Part shown: positions 54,526 through 63,300 of the stretch, in pieces
How the letters are laid out: the number at the start of each line of letters is the position of its first letter
How positions within the stretch are numbered: position 1 is the first letter of the stretch
NCBI RefSeq assembly: GCF_016758195.1
Contig: NZ_QYAC01000002.1
Location: forward strand, 434,001 to 498,000
Reading direction: 5' to 3'
Source of the DNA: Leucobacter chromiireducens subsp. solipictus
GTDB taxonomy: Bacteria; Actinomycetota; Actinomycetes; Actinomycetales; Microbacteriaceae
Length of the DNA: 64,000 nucleotides
Made by a program: the position numbers and the translations under genes
Notes under the pieces: model-generated
The model's input: the letters and a program-made list of their open reading frames with translations, nothing else
What the model was told of the DNA's origin: nothing
The model's database searches: none

Positions 54526-55659
54526 ATGACTCCCTTCGGTGGGCTTCCCGGGGCTGTGCTGGTCCCTGAGCTTGGTGTGCCCGCGCACTACGGAGAGCCG
54601 CTCGCGGAGCAGCGCGCTCTCGACGCGGGAGCCGCGATCGTGGATCTTTCCCACCGCGGCGTGGTGATCGTCGAGGGCGAGGACCGGCTGAGCTGGCTGC
54701 ACTCGATGACCAGCCAGCGGCTCACGGGTCTCCGCCCGGGAGAGAGCACGGAAACGCTCCTGCTCGACCCGAACGGCCGCATCGAACGCGCGATCCGCCT
54801 CGTGGACGATGGCGAGCGGGCGTGGCTGCTGGTCGACGAAGGCTCCGCTGAACCGCTCGCGGCGTATCTCACCCGCATGCGGTTTGCGCTGCGAGTGGCG
54901 GTCCGTGACGCGTCGGACGAGTACGCGGCGGTGCTCGCGTTCGCCGGGCCGGCGGCCGAACTTCTGCGCGGCGCGGGTCCCGTCGCCGAGTGGCGCGACC
55001 CGTGGGCGGGCGTGCTGCCCGGGGGGATCCAGTACCAGCGCGGCACCGAGCACGCCGGGGCCGAGTGGTCCGCCTCGCAGTTCGTGTTTCCGCGCACAGC
55101 ACTCGAGGGGCTCGCGGAGCGGGTTCGCGCGGGCGAGGTCCGCGCCGCGGGTACGCTCGCACTCGACGCGCTGGAGGTGCGGGCCTGGCGCCCCACCCAG
55201 CACGGCGACGTGGATGATCGTTCGATCCCGCACGAGTTTGACTGGCTCCGCACCTCGGTGCACCTGACGAAGGGCTGCTACCGCGGGCAGGAAACGGTCG
55301 CGAAAGTGCACAACCTGGGACACCCGCCGCGGCGACTCGCACTGCTCCACCTGGATGGCTCGGGCGGCTCGCTGCCCGTGCCCGGCGCGCTCGTGCACCT
55401 CGCCGGCGGCGCGCAGGATCCGGCGGCTCGTCCGGTGGGCCGGGTCACCCGCGCCGCGCTGCACCACGAGTGGGGGGCGATCGCTCTGGTCCTCCTGAAG
55501 CGGTCGGTTCCCGAAGACGCGGAGCTTGAGGTGCGCGGCGGCGAGACGGGCAACGATCCGAACGCGGAGGTCGCCGAGGTCCTCGCCGCAACGCAGGAGG
55601 TCATCGTGCCCGCCGACGCCGGCGCGGCGCGGGATGTCCCGCGACTCAAGCGGCTGTAG
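54526..55659 (+). CDS. ygfZ: YgfZ/GcvT-like folate-binding Fe-S assembly protein
   Basis: 377 residues. N-terminal GcvT-like fold (AIVDLSHRGVVIVEGEDRL) and diagnostic KGCYRGQETVAKVHN, with the conserved Cys of the YgfZ signature KGCYxGQE. It aids maturation of some iron-sulfur enzymes via folate. An alternative GTG is three bases earlier. Follows the microprotein by 36 bases and may be co-transcribed. Confidence 0.9.
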   Translation: MTPFGGLPGAVLVPELGVPAHYGEPLAEQRALDAGAAIVDLSHRGVVIVEGEDRLSWLHSMTSQRLTGLRPGESTETLLLDPNGRIERAIRLVDDGERAWLLVDEGSAEPLAAYLTRMRFALRVAVRDASDEYAAVLAFAGPAAELLRGAGPVAEWRDPWAGVLPGGIQYQRGTEHAGAEWSASQFVFPRTALEGLAERVRAGEVRAAGTLALDALEVRAWRPTQHGDVDDRSIPHEFDWLRTSVHLTKGCYRGQETVAKVHNLGHPPRRLALLHLDGSGGSLPVPGALVHLAGGAQDPAARPVGRVTRAALHHEWGAIALVLLKRSVPEDAELEVRGGETGNDPNAEVAEVLAATQEVIVPADAGAARDVPRLKRL

Positions 55660-55696
55660 CAGCGTCGGGATGGGTGGGGTCGGCTGCCCAGCTGGG

Positions 55697-56926
55697 TCAG
55701 CGGGCCAACGGGAACTCTGCGGCCGCGAGGCGCGCCCCGATCATCCGCGAGGCGAGGCTCCGTGGGGCCACGAGGTCCTGGGGAAGACGGTCACCGAGAC
55801 TCCCTGCGGCACCGATCCCTGAGGTGACGGCCTGGAGCACGCCCAGCACCAGCTGGGGCGCGAAATCGAGGGCGCTGTGTCCGTGCGTGCGAATCGGGAT
55901 GAGGTGCGCCTCTGGCACGAGCGCGGCAATCCGTGTGCTTTCGCTGCGAGGTGTTCGGATATCGCGGTCGCCCGAGAGCAACACCGTGGGCCAGGTGAAG
56001 CGGTCGATCAGCGCGGACAACGGCACACTCGGCGGCGTGAACGGCGAGAAGTTGGCCGCAGTGTTCGCAAAATGGCCCGACTTGGAGAGCTGCGTGTCGA
56101 AGTCTTCCCAGCCATAGCCGAGCTCGCGGAACGCGATTTCGCCGACCAGGTCGAATTCCATCTGAAACGGCACGACCCGGGAAAGCTCCCCGCGTCCCAG
56201 TGTCGCTGCCCAGCGGGTCAAGTTGCGCCCGCGGTGCCCTTCGAGCAGCGACAGGTACCGCGCGACGGCGGCGGGTCCGACGAACTCATGCAGCAGTTGC
56301 AGCGCAAAGCCCAGGCCGTCTTCATGCCCAGGATCCTGCCCCGCGACATGCTGGACCCGCATGGCGAGCGGTGCCGTCTCGCTCACGGACCCCTCCCAGT
56401 AGTGTTCATGCAGCGCGCGGGAGGCCGGTGCGAGGCTGCGCTCATCGAGCATTGCAGAGTCGAGAACCATCGCTGACACACGGTCGGGGTGACCCGCCCC
56501 AAAGCGCTGTGCCACGTAGCTTCCGTACGACGAGCCCGCAATCACTGCGCGGGCGACCCCCTCCGCGTCGAGCACCGCCGCCGCGTCGTCGACCACCGCC
56601 GCGATTCGTAGTGCTGAGCGGGAAAGATCCGCACCGTCGACGCGGCTCCGCGACAGACCCACGCCACGGTGCTCCACCATGATGAGGTCGAGACCCAGGC
56701 GGCTCGCCCGTCGGCGCAAACCCGCATAGGGCACGACCGATCCGAGTCCGGGGCCGCCGGGAAAGACGAGGACCGGGCTCTGCGACGGAGGTCCGGTGCG
56801 GGTGTAGGCGAGACGGAAGCGACCCCCGTCGGGGAGCGCTCGGTCCACGGTGCGGACACGGTGGGCTCGCCGCAGACGTTCGGCCTGCCGGATCCTGCTG
56901 GCCGGGGCAGGAAGCTCGCTGGGCAT
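55697..56926 (-). CDS. Alpha/beta hydrolase, proline-iminopeptidase-like
   Basis: 409 residues. FPGGPGLGSVVPY (oxyanion), GSSYGSYVAQRF (nucleophile Ser), SGDRDIRTP (acid) and THGHSALDF (His) give a full catalytic triad of the prolyl-aminopeptidase/S33 type. The cap is large (about 170-320), as in that family. AGGAGCACC before the ATG at 56926 sets the start. No signal peptide. Confidence 0.9.
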   Translation of the reverse strand: MPSELPAPASRIRQAERLRRAHRVRTVDRALPDGGRFRLAYTRTGPPSQSPVLVFPGGPGLGSVVPYAGLRRRASRLGLDLIMVEHRGVGLSRSRVDGADLSRSALRIAAVVDDAAAVLDAEGVARAVIAGSSYGSYVAQRFGAGHPDRVSAMVLDSAMLDERSLAPASRALHEHYWEGSVSETAPLAMRVQHVAGQDPGHEDGLGFALQLLHEFVGPAAVARYLSLLEGHRGRNLTRWAATLGRGELSRVVPFQMEFDLVGEIAFRELGYGWEDFDTQLSKSGHFANTAANFSPFTPPSVPLSALIDRFTWPTVLLSGDRDIRTPRSESTRIAALVPEAHLIPIRTHGHSALDFAPQLVLGVLQAVTSGIGAAGSLGDRLPQDLVAPRSLASRMIGARLAAAEFPLAR

Positions 56927-57002
56927 GGTGCTCCTGTGCGAATCGGCCGCGACCTCCCGGGGTGCGCGGGGATGATTCCCCCACGACCGGTAGGCTACCA
57001 GC

Positions 57003-57746
57003 ATGACGAACACGCTGATCTTGCTTCGCCACGGACAGAGCGAGTGGAACCAGAAGAACCTCTTTACCGGGTGGGTGGATGTGCGCCTCACCGAGCAGGG
57101 CCGCGGCGAGGCGGTGCGCGCCGGCGAGCAGCTCGCGGCCGCTGGACTGCAGCCTGACGTGCTCCACACCTCGCTCCTGAGCCGCGCCATCCAGACGGCG
57201 AACCTCGCGCTCGACAGCGCGGACCGCCTCTGGATCCCGGTGACGCGCTCGTGGCGGCTGAACGAGCGCCACTACGGCGCGCTGCAGGGGCTCGACAAGG
57301 CTGAGACGCTCGCGAAGTACGGCGAGGAGCAGTTCATGGAGTGGCGGCGCTCGTTCGATACCCCTCCGCCCGCGCTGGATGACGCGAGCGAGTGGTCGCA
57401 GGCGAACGATCCCCGCTACGACGGTATTGACGGTGAGCGTCCCCAGACCGAGTGCCTGAAGGACGTCATCGACCGCCTGGTGCCCTACTGGGAGCAGTCG
57501 ATCCTGCCCGATCTGAACTCGGGGAAGACCGTGCTCGTGACCGCGCACGGAAACTCGCTGCGCGCGCTCGTCAAGCACCTCGACGGCATCTCCGATGCGG
57601 ACATCGCCGGGGTGAACATCCCCACGGGCATGCCGCTCGTCTACCAGATCAACGCGGACGGCACCCCGGCGGCGCCGGGCGAGTACCTCGATCCTGAGGC
57701 CGCGGCGACCGCTGCCGCCGCGGTCGCGGCACAGGGCAAGCACTAG
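57003..57746 (+). CDS. gpmA: 2,3-bisphosphoglycerate-dependent phosphoglycerate mutase
   Basis: 247 residues. [19 protein letters not shown] carries the phosphorylated His; [14 protein letters not shown] and [14 protein letters not shown] complete the active site. A Glu/Ala-rich tail ends it. Interconverts 3- and 2-phosphoglycerate in glycolysis. TAGGCT (56991-56996) six bases before the ATG marks a leaderless transcript. Strong terminator follows. Confidence 0.97.
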   Translation: MTNTLILLRHGQSEWNQKNLFTGWVDVRLTEQGRGEAVRAGEQLAAAGLQPDVLHTSLLSRAIQTANLALDSADRLWIPVTRSWRLNERHYGALQGLDKAETLAKYGEEQFMEWRRSFDTPPPALDDASEWSQANDPRYDGIDGERPQTECLKDVIDRLVPYWEQSILPDLNSGKTVLVTAHGNSLRALVKHLDGISDADIAGVNIPTGMPLVYQINADGTPAAPGEYLDPEAAATAAAAVAAQGKH

Positions 57747-57764
57747 TCCGAGCCGCCTGTGGGT

Positions 57765-57817
57765 ACGCCAGTGGCCTCGCGGTGAACGTCACCACCGCGA
57801 GGCCACTGGCGTTTCTT
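57765..57817 (+). terminator. Intrinsic terminator after gpmA
   Basis: Perfect 20-bp stem (57765-57784 with 57793-57812; arm starts ACGCCAGTGG) and an eight-base loop, followed by TTCTT. Confidence 0.93.
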
Positions 57818-57902
57818 GGCTCAGCATCCCCGGGTCGGGGAGAGCATGACTCCTGGATAGCGAACTCCTGGCTCGCGCATGGTGGCGCGGCACAAACACT
57901 CG

Positions 57903-57941
57903 AGCGGACCGGAACGCAGCGGTGTGCGTCCGAGTCCGCTC
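57903..57941 (-). terminator. Possible terminator for the DUF3073 gene
   Basis: Inverted repeat GAGCGGAC ... GTCCGCTC with an inner ACGCA/TGCGT stem, just past the DUF3073 stop on the minus strand. No T-run, so weak. Confidence 0.4.
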
Positions 57942-57965
57942 AGGTGGGAGTCGACGGGGACGGGG

Positions 57966-58151
57966 TTAGTCGTCGTCCTTCTCGTCGGTGTTGTACTTCT
58001 CTGCGTACTCGCCCCAGGGGTCTTCGCTCGAGTGCTTCTCGGATTCAGATGCGAGCTCTCGCTCAAGCGCCGAGTAGTTCGTATCGGGGCTGAAATACTT
58101 CAGCTCCCGTGCGACCTTGGTGTGCTTTGCCTTCTGACGGCCGCGCCCCAT
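57966..58151 (-). CDS. DUF3073 family protein
   Basis: 61 residues: MGRGRQKAKHTKVARELKYF, then FSPDTNYSALERELASES and an acidic end (NTDEKDDD). This is the DUF3073 signature of actinobacteria. AAGGGGG seven bases upstream sets the start at 58151. Function unknown; the basic N-terminus may bind RNA or DNA. Confidence 0.92.
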   Translation of the reverse strand: MGRGRQKAKHTKVARELKYFSPDTNYSALERELASESEKHSSEDPWGEYAEKYNTDEKDDD

Positions 58152-58278
58152 GCGTGACCCCCTTACACAGTCGGGCCTCACGCAATATGCGCCGCGAGGC
58201 AGGTACCAATTTATAGACGTATGGTGCAGATTCTAGCATGACCGGCATCAGCGCTTGTCGCCCCGTTACGATGTGTGT

Positions 58279-58917
58279 ATGACTCGCACCGCCCGACGCC
58301 CGCTCCGGATCGTCCTTTTTGTGCTGCTCGGGATCGCGGTGCTCGTCTTGGCTGGCGTCCTCGTGGTGTTGCTCCCGATCCTGACGCACCAGAGTGCTGG
58401 CGGCTCCGGACAGGAGATCCCGACGGGCTATGTTGCGGCAGTGAGCGCTACCGGTGAGGACGGGAGAACGCGGACTCTGAGCGTGGAAACCCCTGATGGC
58501 AAGCCTGCTGAGCTCGATTCGCTGCGTCCCGGAGACACGCTGGTCGTGACCGGCGACGGCTTTGATGCGGGAATCGGCATATATCTTGCCATCTGCGGAA
58601 TTCCGGCCTCCGCAGACGAGAAGCCAGGCCCGTGCCTCGGCGGTGTGCCCGAGGGGGCTGAGGCCGGCGATGCCGGCGCACAGGCGGGACTCTCGAGCGC
58701 GTGGATCACGGACGCGTGGGCGTGGCGCGCGTTCGCCACCCAGGGCTACGCCGATGCCGATCGGGGTACCTTTACCGCCACGCTCACCGTGCCGGATCCG
58801 GTCGTTGACGGCTTCGACTGCCGTGACCAGCGGTGCGCCATCGCAACGCGCGCCGACCACACGGCGGCCAAAGATCGCGTCCAGGACATGCTGCTGCCCG
58901 TCGCGTTCGGCGACTAA
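58279..58917 (+). CDS. Membrane-anchored secreted protein, neocarzinostatin-like fold suspected
   Basis: 212 residues. N-terminal signal anchor (about 10-37, IVLFVLLGIAVLVLAGVLVV). The extracellular part has LRPGDTLVVTGDGFDAGIGI, two Cys pairs (ICGIP/GPCLGG and FDCRDQRCAI) and RADHTAAKDRVQDML near the end, a layout I recall from actinobacterial neocarzinostatin-like/Ig-like surface proteins. ATG with TACGAT (58267-58272) six bases upstream: leaderless. Function unknown. Confidence 0.65.
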   Translation: MTRTARRPLRIVLFVLLGIAVLVLAGVLVVLLPILTHQSAGGSGQEIPTGYVAAVSATGEDGRTRTLSVETPDGKPAELDSLRPGDTLVVTGDGFDAGIGIYLAICGIPASADEKPGPCLGGVPEGAEAGDAGAQAGLSSAWITDAWAWRAFATQGYADADRGTFTATLTVPDPVVDGFDCRDQRCAIATRADHTAAKDRVQDMLLPVAFGD

Positions 58918-58932
58918 GCGGAACGCGCGCAG

Positions 58933-60228
58933 CTACCCCACGAGCGGGGCGATCACGAGCGTGGCGATACTGAAGATCGCCAGGCCCGCCAGAGATCCCA
59001 CCACGGTGCCGTTGATCCGGATGAACTGCAGGTCCTTGCCGACCTGGAGCTCGATCTTCTCGGCCGCCTCGCGGGCGTCCCAGCGCTGCACGGTCTCGCT
59101 GATGACCCCCGCGAGATCGTGGCGGTAGCGGTGCACCAGGTGCTCCACGACCCCCATCACCCACACGTCGATCTTGTACTGCAGCGTCGAATCGCTCACG
59201 AGCTTGCAGCCGAAGTCCTGGGCGGCGCTCACGATTCGCACCCGCAGGTCGCTCGCGGGATCCTCGAGCATCGCGACGAGCGCCGCGCGCGCCGTTTCCC
59301 ACGTGCTTGCCGCGAGCGCCCGGATGCGTGGGCTATCGAACACCTCGTGCTTGAAGCTCTCGAGCTGCTCCTGCAGGCGCTCCTGCTCCTGGAGATCCCG
59401 GGCGAGGTCTCCGAGGAACTTGCCGACCGCGAGCCGGAAGGGGTGCTGGTGATCCGCGGCCACGGTCTGCACAAACCGTACGGCCTCGGCGTGCAGCCTG
59501 GTGTCGACGAAGCGGTCCACGATGCTGGGCACCCAGGACGGCAGCCGCGAGGACACGACCCGGTCGAACGCCTCCGGGTGCTGCACGAGCCAGTCCTCGA
59601 GGCGATCCGCCGCGATGTCGAGCAGCGCCTCGTGATGGCCGCCCTCCAGGAACGACTCGGCTGCGCGCCCGAGCAGCGGACCCCACTCGGGTTCAACGAC
59701 ATGCCGTCGCACCAGCACCTCAATGAGTTCCTGAACGTCGCCGTCGTCGAGGACCGTCAGCGCGCCGAGCCCGGCGCTCGCGACCATCTCTCCGACGCGC
59801 TCCGCGTTCGGCCGCTGCGAGAGCCAGTCGCCGGCCATCCGGGCCCCGCTGACCTGGGAGAGCTTCTCGTGCACCACATCGTCGGCGAGGAAGTTCTCCT
59901 CGACGAAGGCCCCCAAGCCCTCGCCGATCTCGTCCTTCTTGTTGGAGATGAGGTTGGTGTGCGGGATCTTGATGCCCAGCGGATGCCGGAACAGCGCCGT
60001 CACCGCAAACCAGTCCGCGAGCGCGCCCACCATGCCGCCCTCGCTCGCGGCGCGCACATAGCCGAGCCAGGGGTACCGATCCTGCAGCACGAACGACACG
60101 ACGAAGATGACGGCCATCCCGATCAGGAGCCCGACGGCGATGCCCTGCATCCGTCTGAGGTCGCGAAGCCGCGCGAAGTCTGCGGGGGTGACCGCACCCA
60201 GTGTGCGGGCATTTCGTGAGGACGCCAT
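58933..60228 (-). CDS. DUF445 family inner-membrane protein
   Basis: 431 residues. An N-terminal TM helix (about 27-48), then GGMVGALADWFAVTALFRHPLG, the DUF445 hallmark, a long helical region and a C-terminal TM (VGSLAGLAIFSIATLVIAPL). GATAAT (60235-60240 on this strand) six bases before the ATG at 60228 supports this start over an upstream GTG. Homologues include E. coli YjiN; function unknown. Confidence 0.92.
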   Translation of the reverse strand: MASSRNARTLGAVTPADFARLRDLRRMQGIAVGLLIGMAVIFVVSFVLQDRYPWLGYVRAASEGGMVGALADWFAVTALFRHPLGIKIPHTNLISNKKDEIGEGLGAFVEENFLADDVVHEKLSQVSGARMAGDWLSQRPNAERVGEMVASAGLGALTVLDDGDVQELIEVLVRRHVVEPEWGPLLGRAAESFLEGGHHEALLDIAADRLEDWLVQHPEAFDRVVSSRLPSWVPSIVDRFVDTRLHAEAVRFVQTVAADHQHPFRLAVGKFLGDLARDLQEQERLQEQLESFKHEVFDSPRIRALAASTWETARAALVAMLEDPASDLRVRIVSAAQDFGCKLVSDSTLQYKIDVWVMGVVEHLVHRYRHDLAGVISETVQRWDAREAAEKIELQVGKDLQFIRINGTVVGSLAGLAIFSIATLVIAPLVG

Positions 60229-60321
60229 GACGCCATTATCGCTGGTCACGGATGCCTACACTGACGAGTTTGACGAATCGAATGCGTGGTTTGCCGCGGC
60301 AACGTGGGAGAATCAGGACTT

Positions 60322-63300
60322 ATGCACCATCTCACGGCGCTGAGCCTGAAAAATCGTGCCCTGATTGCGCTCGTGACGATCGTCGCGGCGGTCTTCGGCC
60401 TGCTGGGCGTGGGATCGCTCAAGCAGGAACTGATGCCGTCCGTGCAGTTCCCCGCGATCGCGGTGGTGACGAGCTACCCGGGCGCCTCACCCGAGGTCGT
60501 CAACAAGGAAGTGTCGACACCCATCGAGACGGCGCTGCGCGGGGTGCCACAGCTCGAATCCTCGAACGCGACCTCCAGCACGGGTGCGTCGATGGTGCTC
60601 GCACAGTTCACCTACGGGGTGGATATCGCGGCGACGGAGCAGAAAGTGGAGCGCGCGGTCAGCCGGATCTCGCAGCTGCTCCCCGCGGCGGCCGACACCC
60701 AGGTGATGTCGGGCAGCATTGACGATTTCCCGGTGATCCAGATCGCGGTCACCCCCGCGGATGGGCAGACGCCCGAGGAAGCCGCGGCGATCGTCGAGCG
60801 GATCGCGATCGCGGACCTCAGCGACCTCGACGGCGTGCGCGACGCGCAGCTTTCGGGTGCGCGGCCGGACCGGATCACGATCGTCCCGAACTTCGAGGCG
60901 CTCGGTGCGCAGGGAATCGGCGTCCAAGCCATCACCGACACGCTGCAGCAGAGCGGTGTGCTCGTCGCCGCGGGATCCATCACCGAGGGCGAGCAGACCC
61001 TGTCCGTGCAGGCGGGCAGCACGGTCGCCTCCGCCGAAGACATCGCGGCGCTCCCGCTCCCGGTCAGTGCCGAGCAGATGATGGCCCAGCAGGAGGAGCT
61101 TGCCCGGCAGCAGGTCCCGACCCGTCCGGGGGCGCAGCCCGAGGCCGAGCCCGCACCCGCGCTCACCCCGATCACCATCGGGAGCGTGGCCGAGGTGCGG
61201 CTCGAACCGGGCCCGGTGGAGAGCATCTCGCGGGTGGACGGTGCCCCCGCACTCACGATCGCGGTCACGAAGACCTCCGCGGCGAACACCGTTGAGGTGT
61301 CGCACGCGGTGCAGGACCAGCTCGCGGAACTCGAGGATCAGCTCGGCGGGATCACGCTGAACGTGGTGTTCGACCAGGCCCCCTATGTCGAGGACTCGAT
61401 CGAGACCCTCACCACCGAGGGGCTGCTCGGGTTGCTCTTCGCGGTGCTCGTGATCCTCGTGTTCCTGATGTCGGTGCGCGCCACCCTCGTCACGGCGATC
61501 TCGATCCCCACGTCCGTGCTCCTGACCTTCATCGGCCTGAATTTCGCGGACTACACGCTGAACATGCTGACGCTCGGCGCGCTCACCATCTCGATCGGCC
61601 GTGTCGTCGACGACTCGATCGTGGTCGTCGAGAACATCAAGCGGCACCTGGTCTCCGACACCGACCGCGCAGCCACGATCACGATGGCGGTGCGCGAGGT
61701 CGCGGGGGCGATCACGGCCTCCACGATCACGACCGTCGCGGTGTTCCTGCCGATGGCGTTCGTCGCGGGCATGGTCGGCGAACTGTTCCGGCCGTTCGCC
61801 TTCACCGTCACGATCGCGCTCGTCGCCTCGCTCCTGGTGTCCCTCACGATCGTCCCGGTGCTCGCGTACTGGTTCCTGAAGCCGGGGCACGCGCGCCGAC
61901 GGGAGACCGCGGTCGCCGAGGCAGATCCCGCGCAGACGCGTCTGCAGCGCTGGTACCACCCGGTGATCGATTGGACGTTGCGCCGCCCCGCGGTGACGCT
62001 CATGATCGCCGCGCTCGTGTTCGGCGGGACGATCGCCGCGAGTCCGCTGATGAAGACGAACTTCATGGGCGCGGACGAGCAGAACTCCGTCGGCCTCGTG
62101 CAGACCCTCGCGCCGGGCACCAGCCTCGACGCCCAGCTCGCGCAGGCCGAACGCGTTGAGCAGGTGCTCGCCGAGCTGCCCGAGGTCGAGACCGTACAGG
62201 TCACCATTGGCAGCTCGGGCGGCGGCATGGCCGCGATCTTCGGCGGCGGCGGCGACGGTGCCGTGAACTACTCGCTCACGACCGATCCGAACGCGAACCA
62301 GGAGGAGGCGCAGGACGCGATCCGCGCCGCCGTGAACGGCCTCGGCGATGCCGGCGAGTTCTCCCTCGGCCAATCGGGCGGTGGCGTCACCATGTCGAGC
62401 GCCATTGAGGTGGTCGTGAGCGCGCCGGATCAGGACACCCTCGCGACCGCGAGCGATGCGGTTCTCGCTGAGCTCCGCGATCAGGACGGGCTGAAACAGG
62501 TCGAGAGCGACCTGGCGCTGTCCCGCCCGTACCTCGCCATCACCGTCGACCGGGCCGCCGCCGCCGCGGCCGGGCTCACCGAGGCGGGGGTCGCCGGTCA
62601 GGTGGCGCAGCAGATGCAGCCGAACCAGATCGGCCAGATCACCCTGAACTCGACCACCACCTCCGTGTACCTTGCGGACACCGTGGCCCCGACGGACCAG
62701 GCCGGCGTGGCCGCGCTGCCGATCCAGACCGCCGTCGGACCGCAGGCGCTCAGCGCGCTCGCCACCGTCGCCGTCGCTGACGGCCCGGTGACGATCCGGA
62801 CCGAGGACACCGCGCGCGTCGTGACGATCTCGGCGCTGCCGCAGGGCGACGACTTGACCGCGGCGAGTGCGGCCGTGAACCGTGCGCTTGACGCGGTGGA
62901 CCTCCCCGCGGGGGCGAAGGCGACCATCGGCGGCGTGATGTCGCAGCAGGCCGAGGCCTTCGAACAGCTCGGTATCGCGCTGCTCGCCGCCATCCTGATC
63001 GTGTACGTCGTCATGGTGGCAACGTTCCGCAGCCTCCTGCAGCCGCTGCTGCTGCTCATCTCGGTGCCGTTCGCGGCGACGGGGGCGATCCTGCTCCTCA
63101 TCGTGACCGGCATCCCGCTCGGCGTTGCCTCCCTCATCGGCGTGCTCATGCTGATCGGGATCGTGGTGACGAACGCCATCGTGCTCATCGACCTCGTGAA
63201 CCAGTACCGCGACCGCGGGGAACCGCTGAAGGAAGCGGTGACGCACGGCTCCCTGCAGCGTCTGCGTCCGATCGTGATGACCGCGCTCGCGACCATCCTG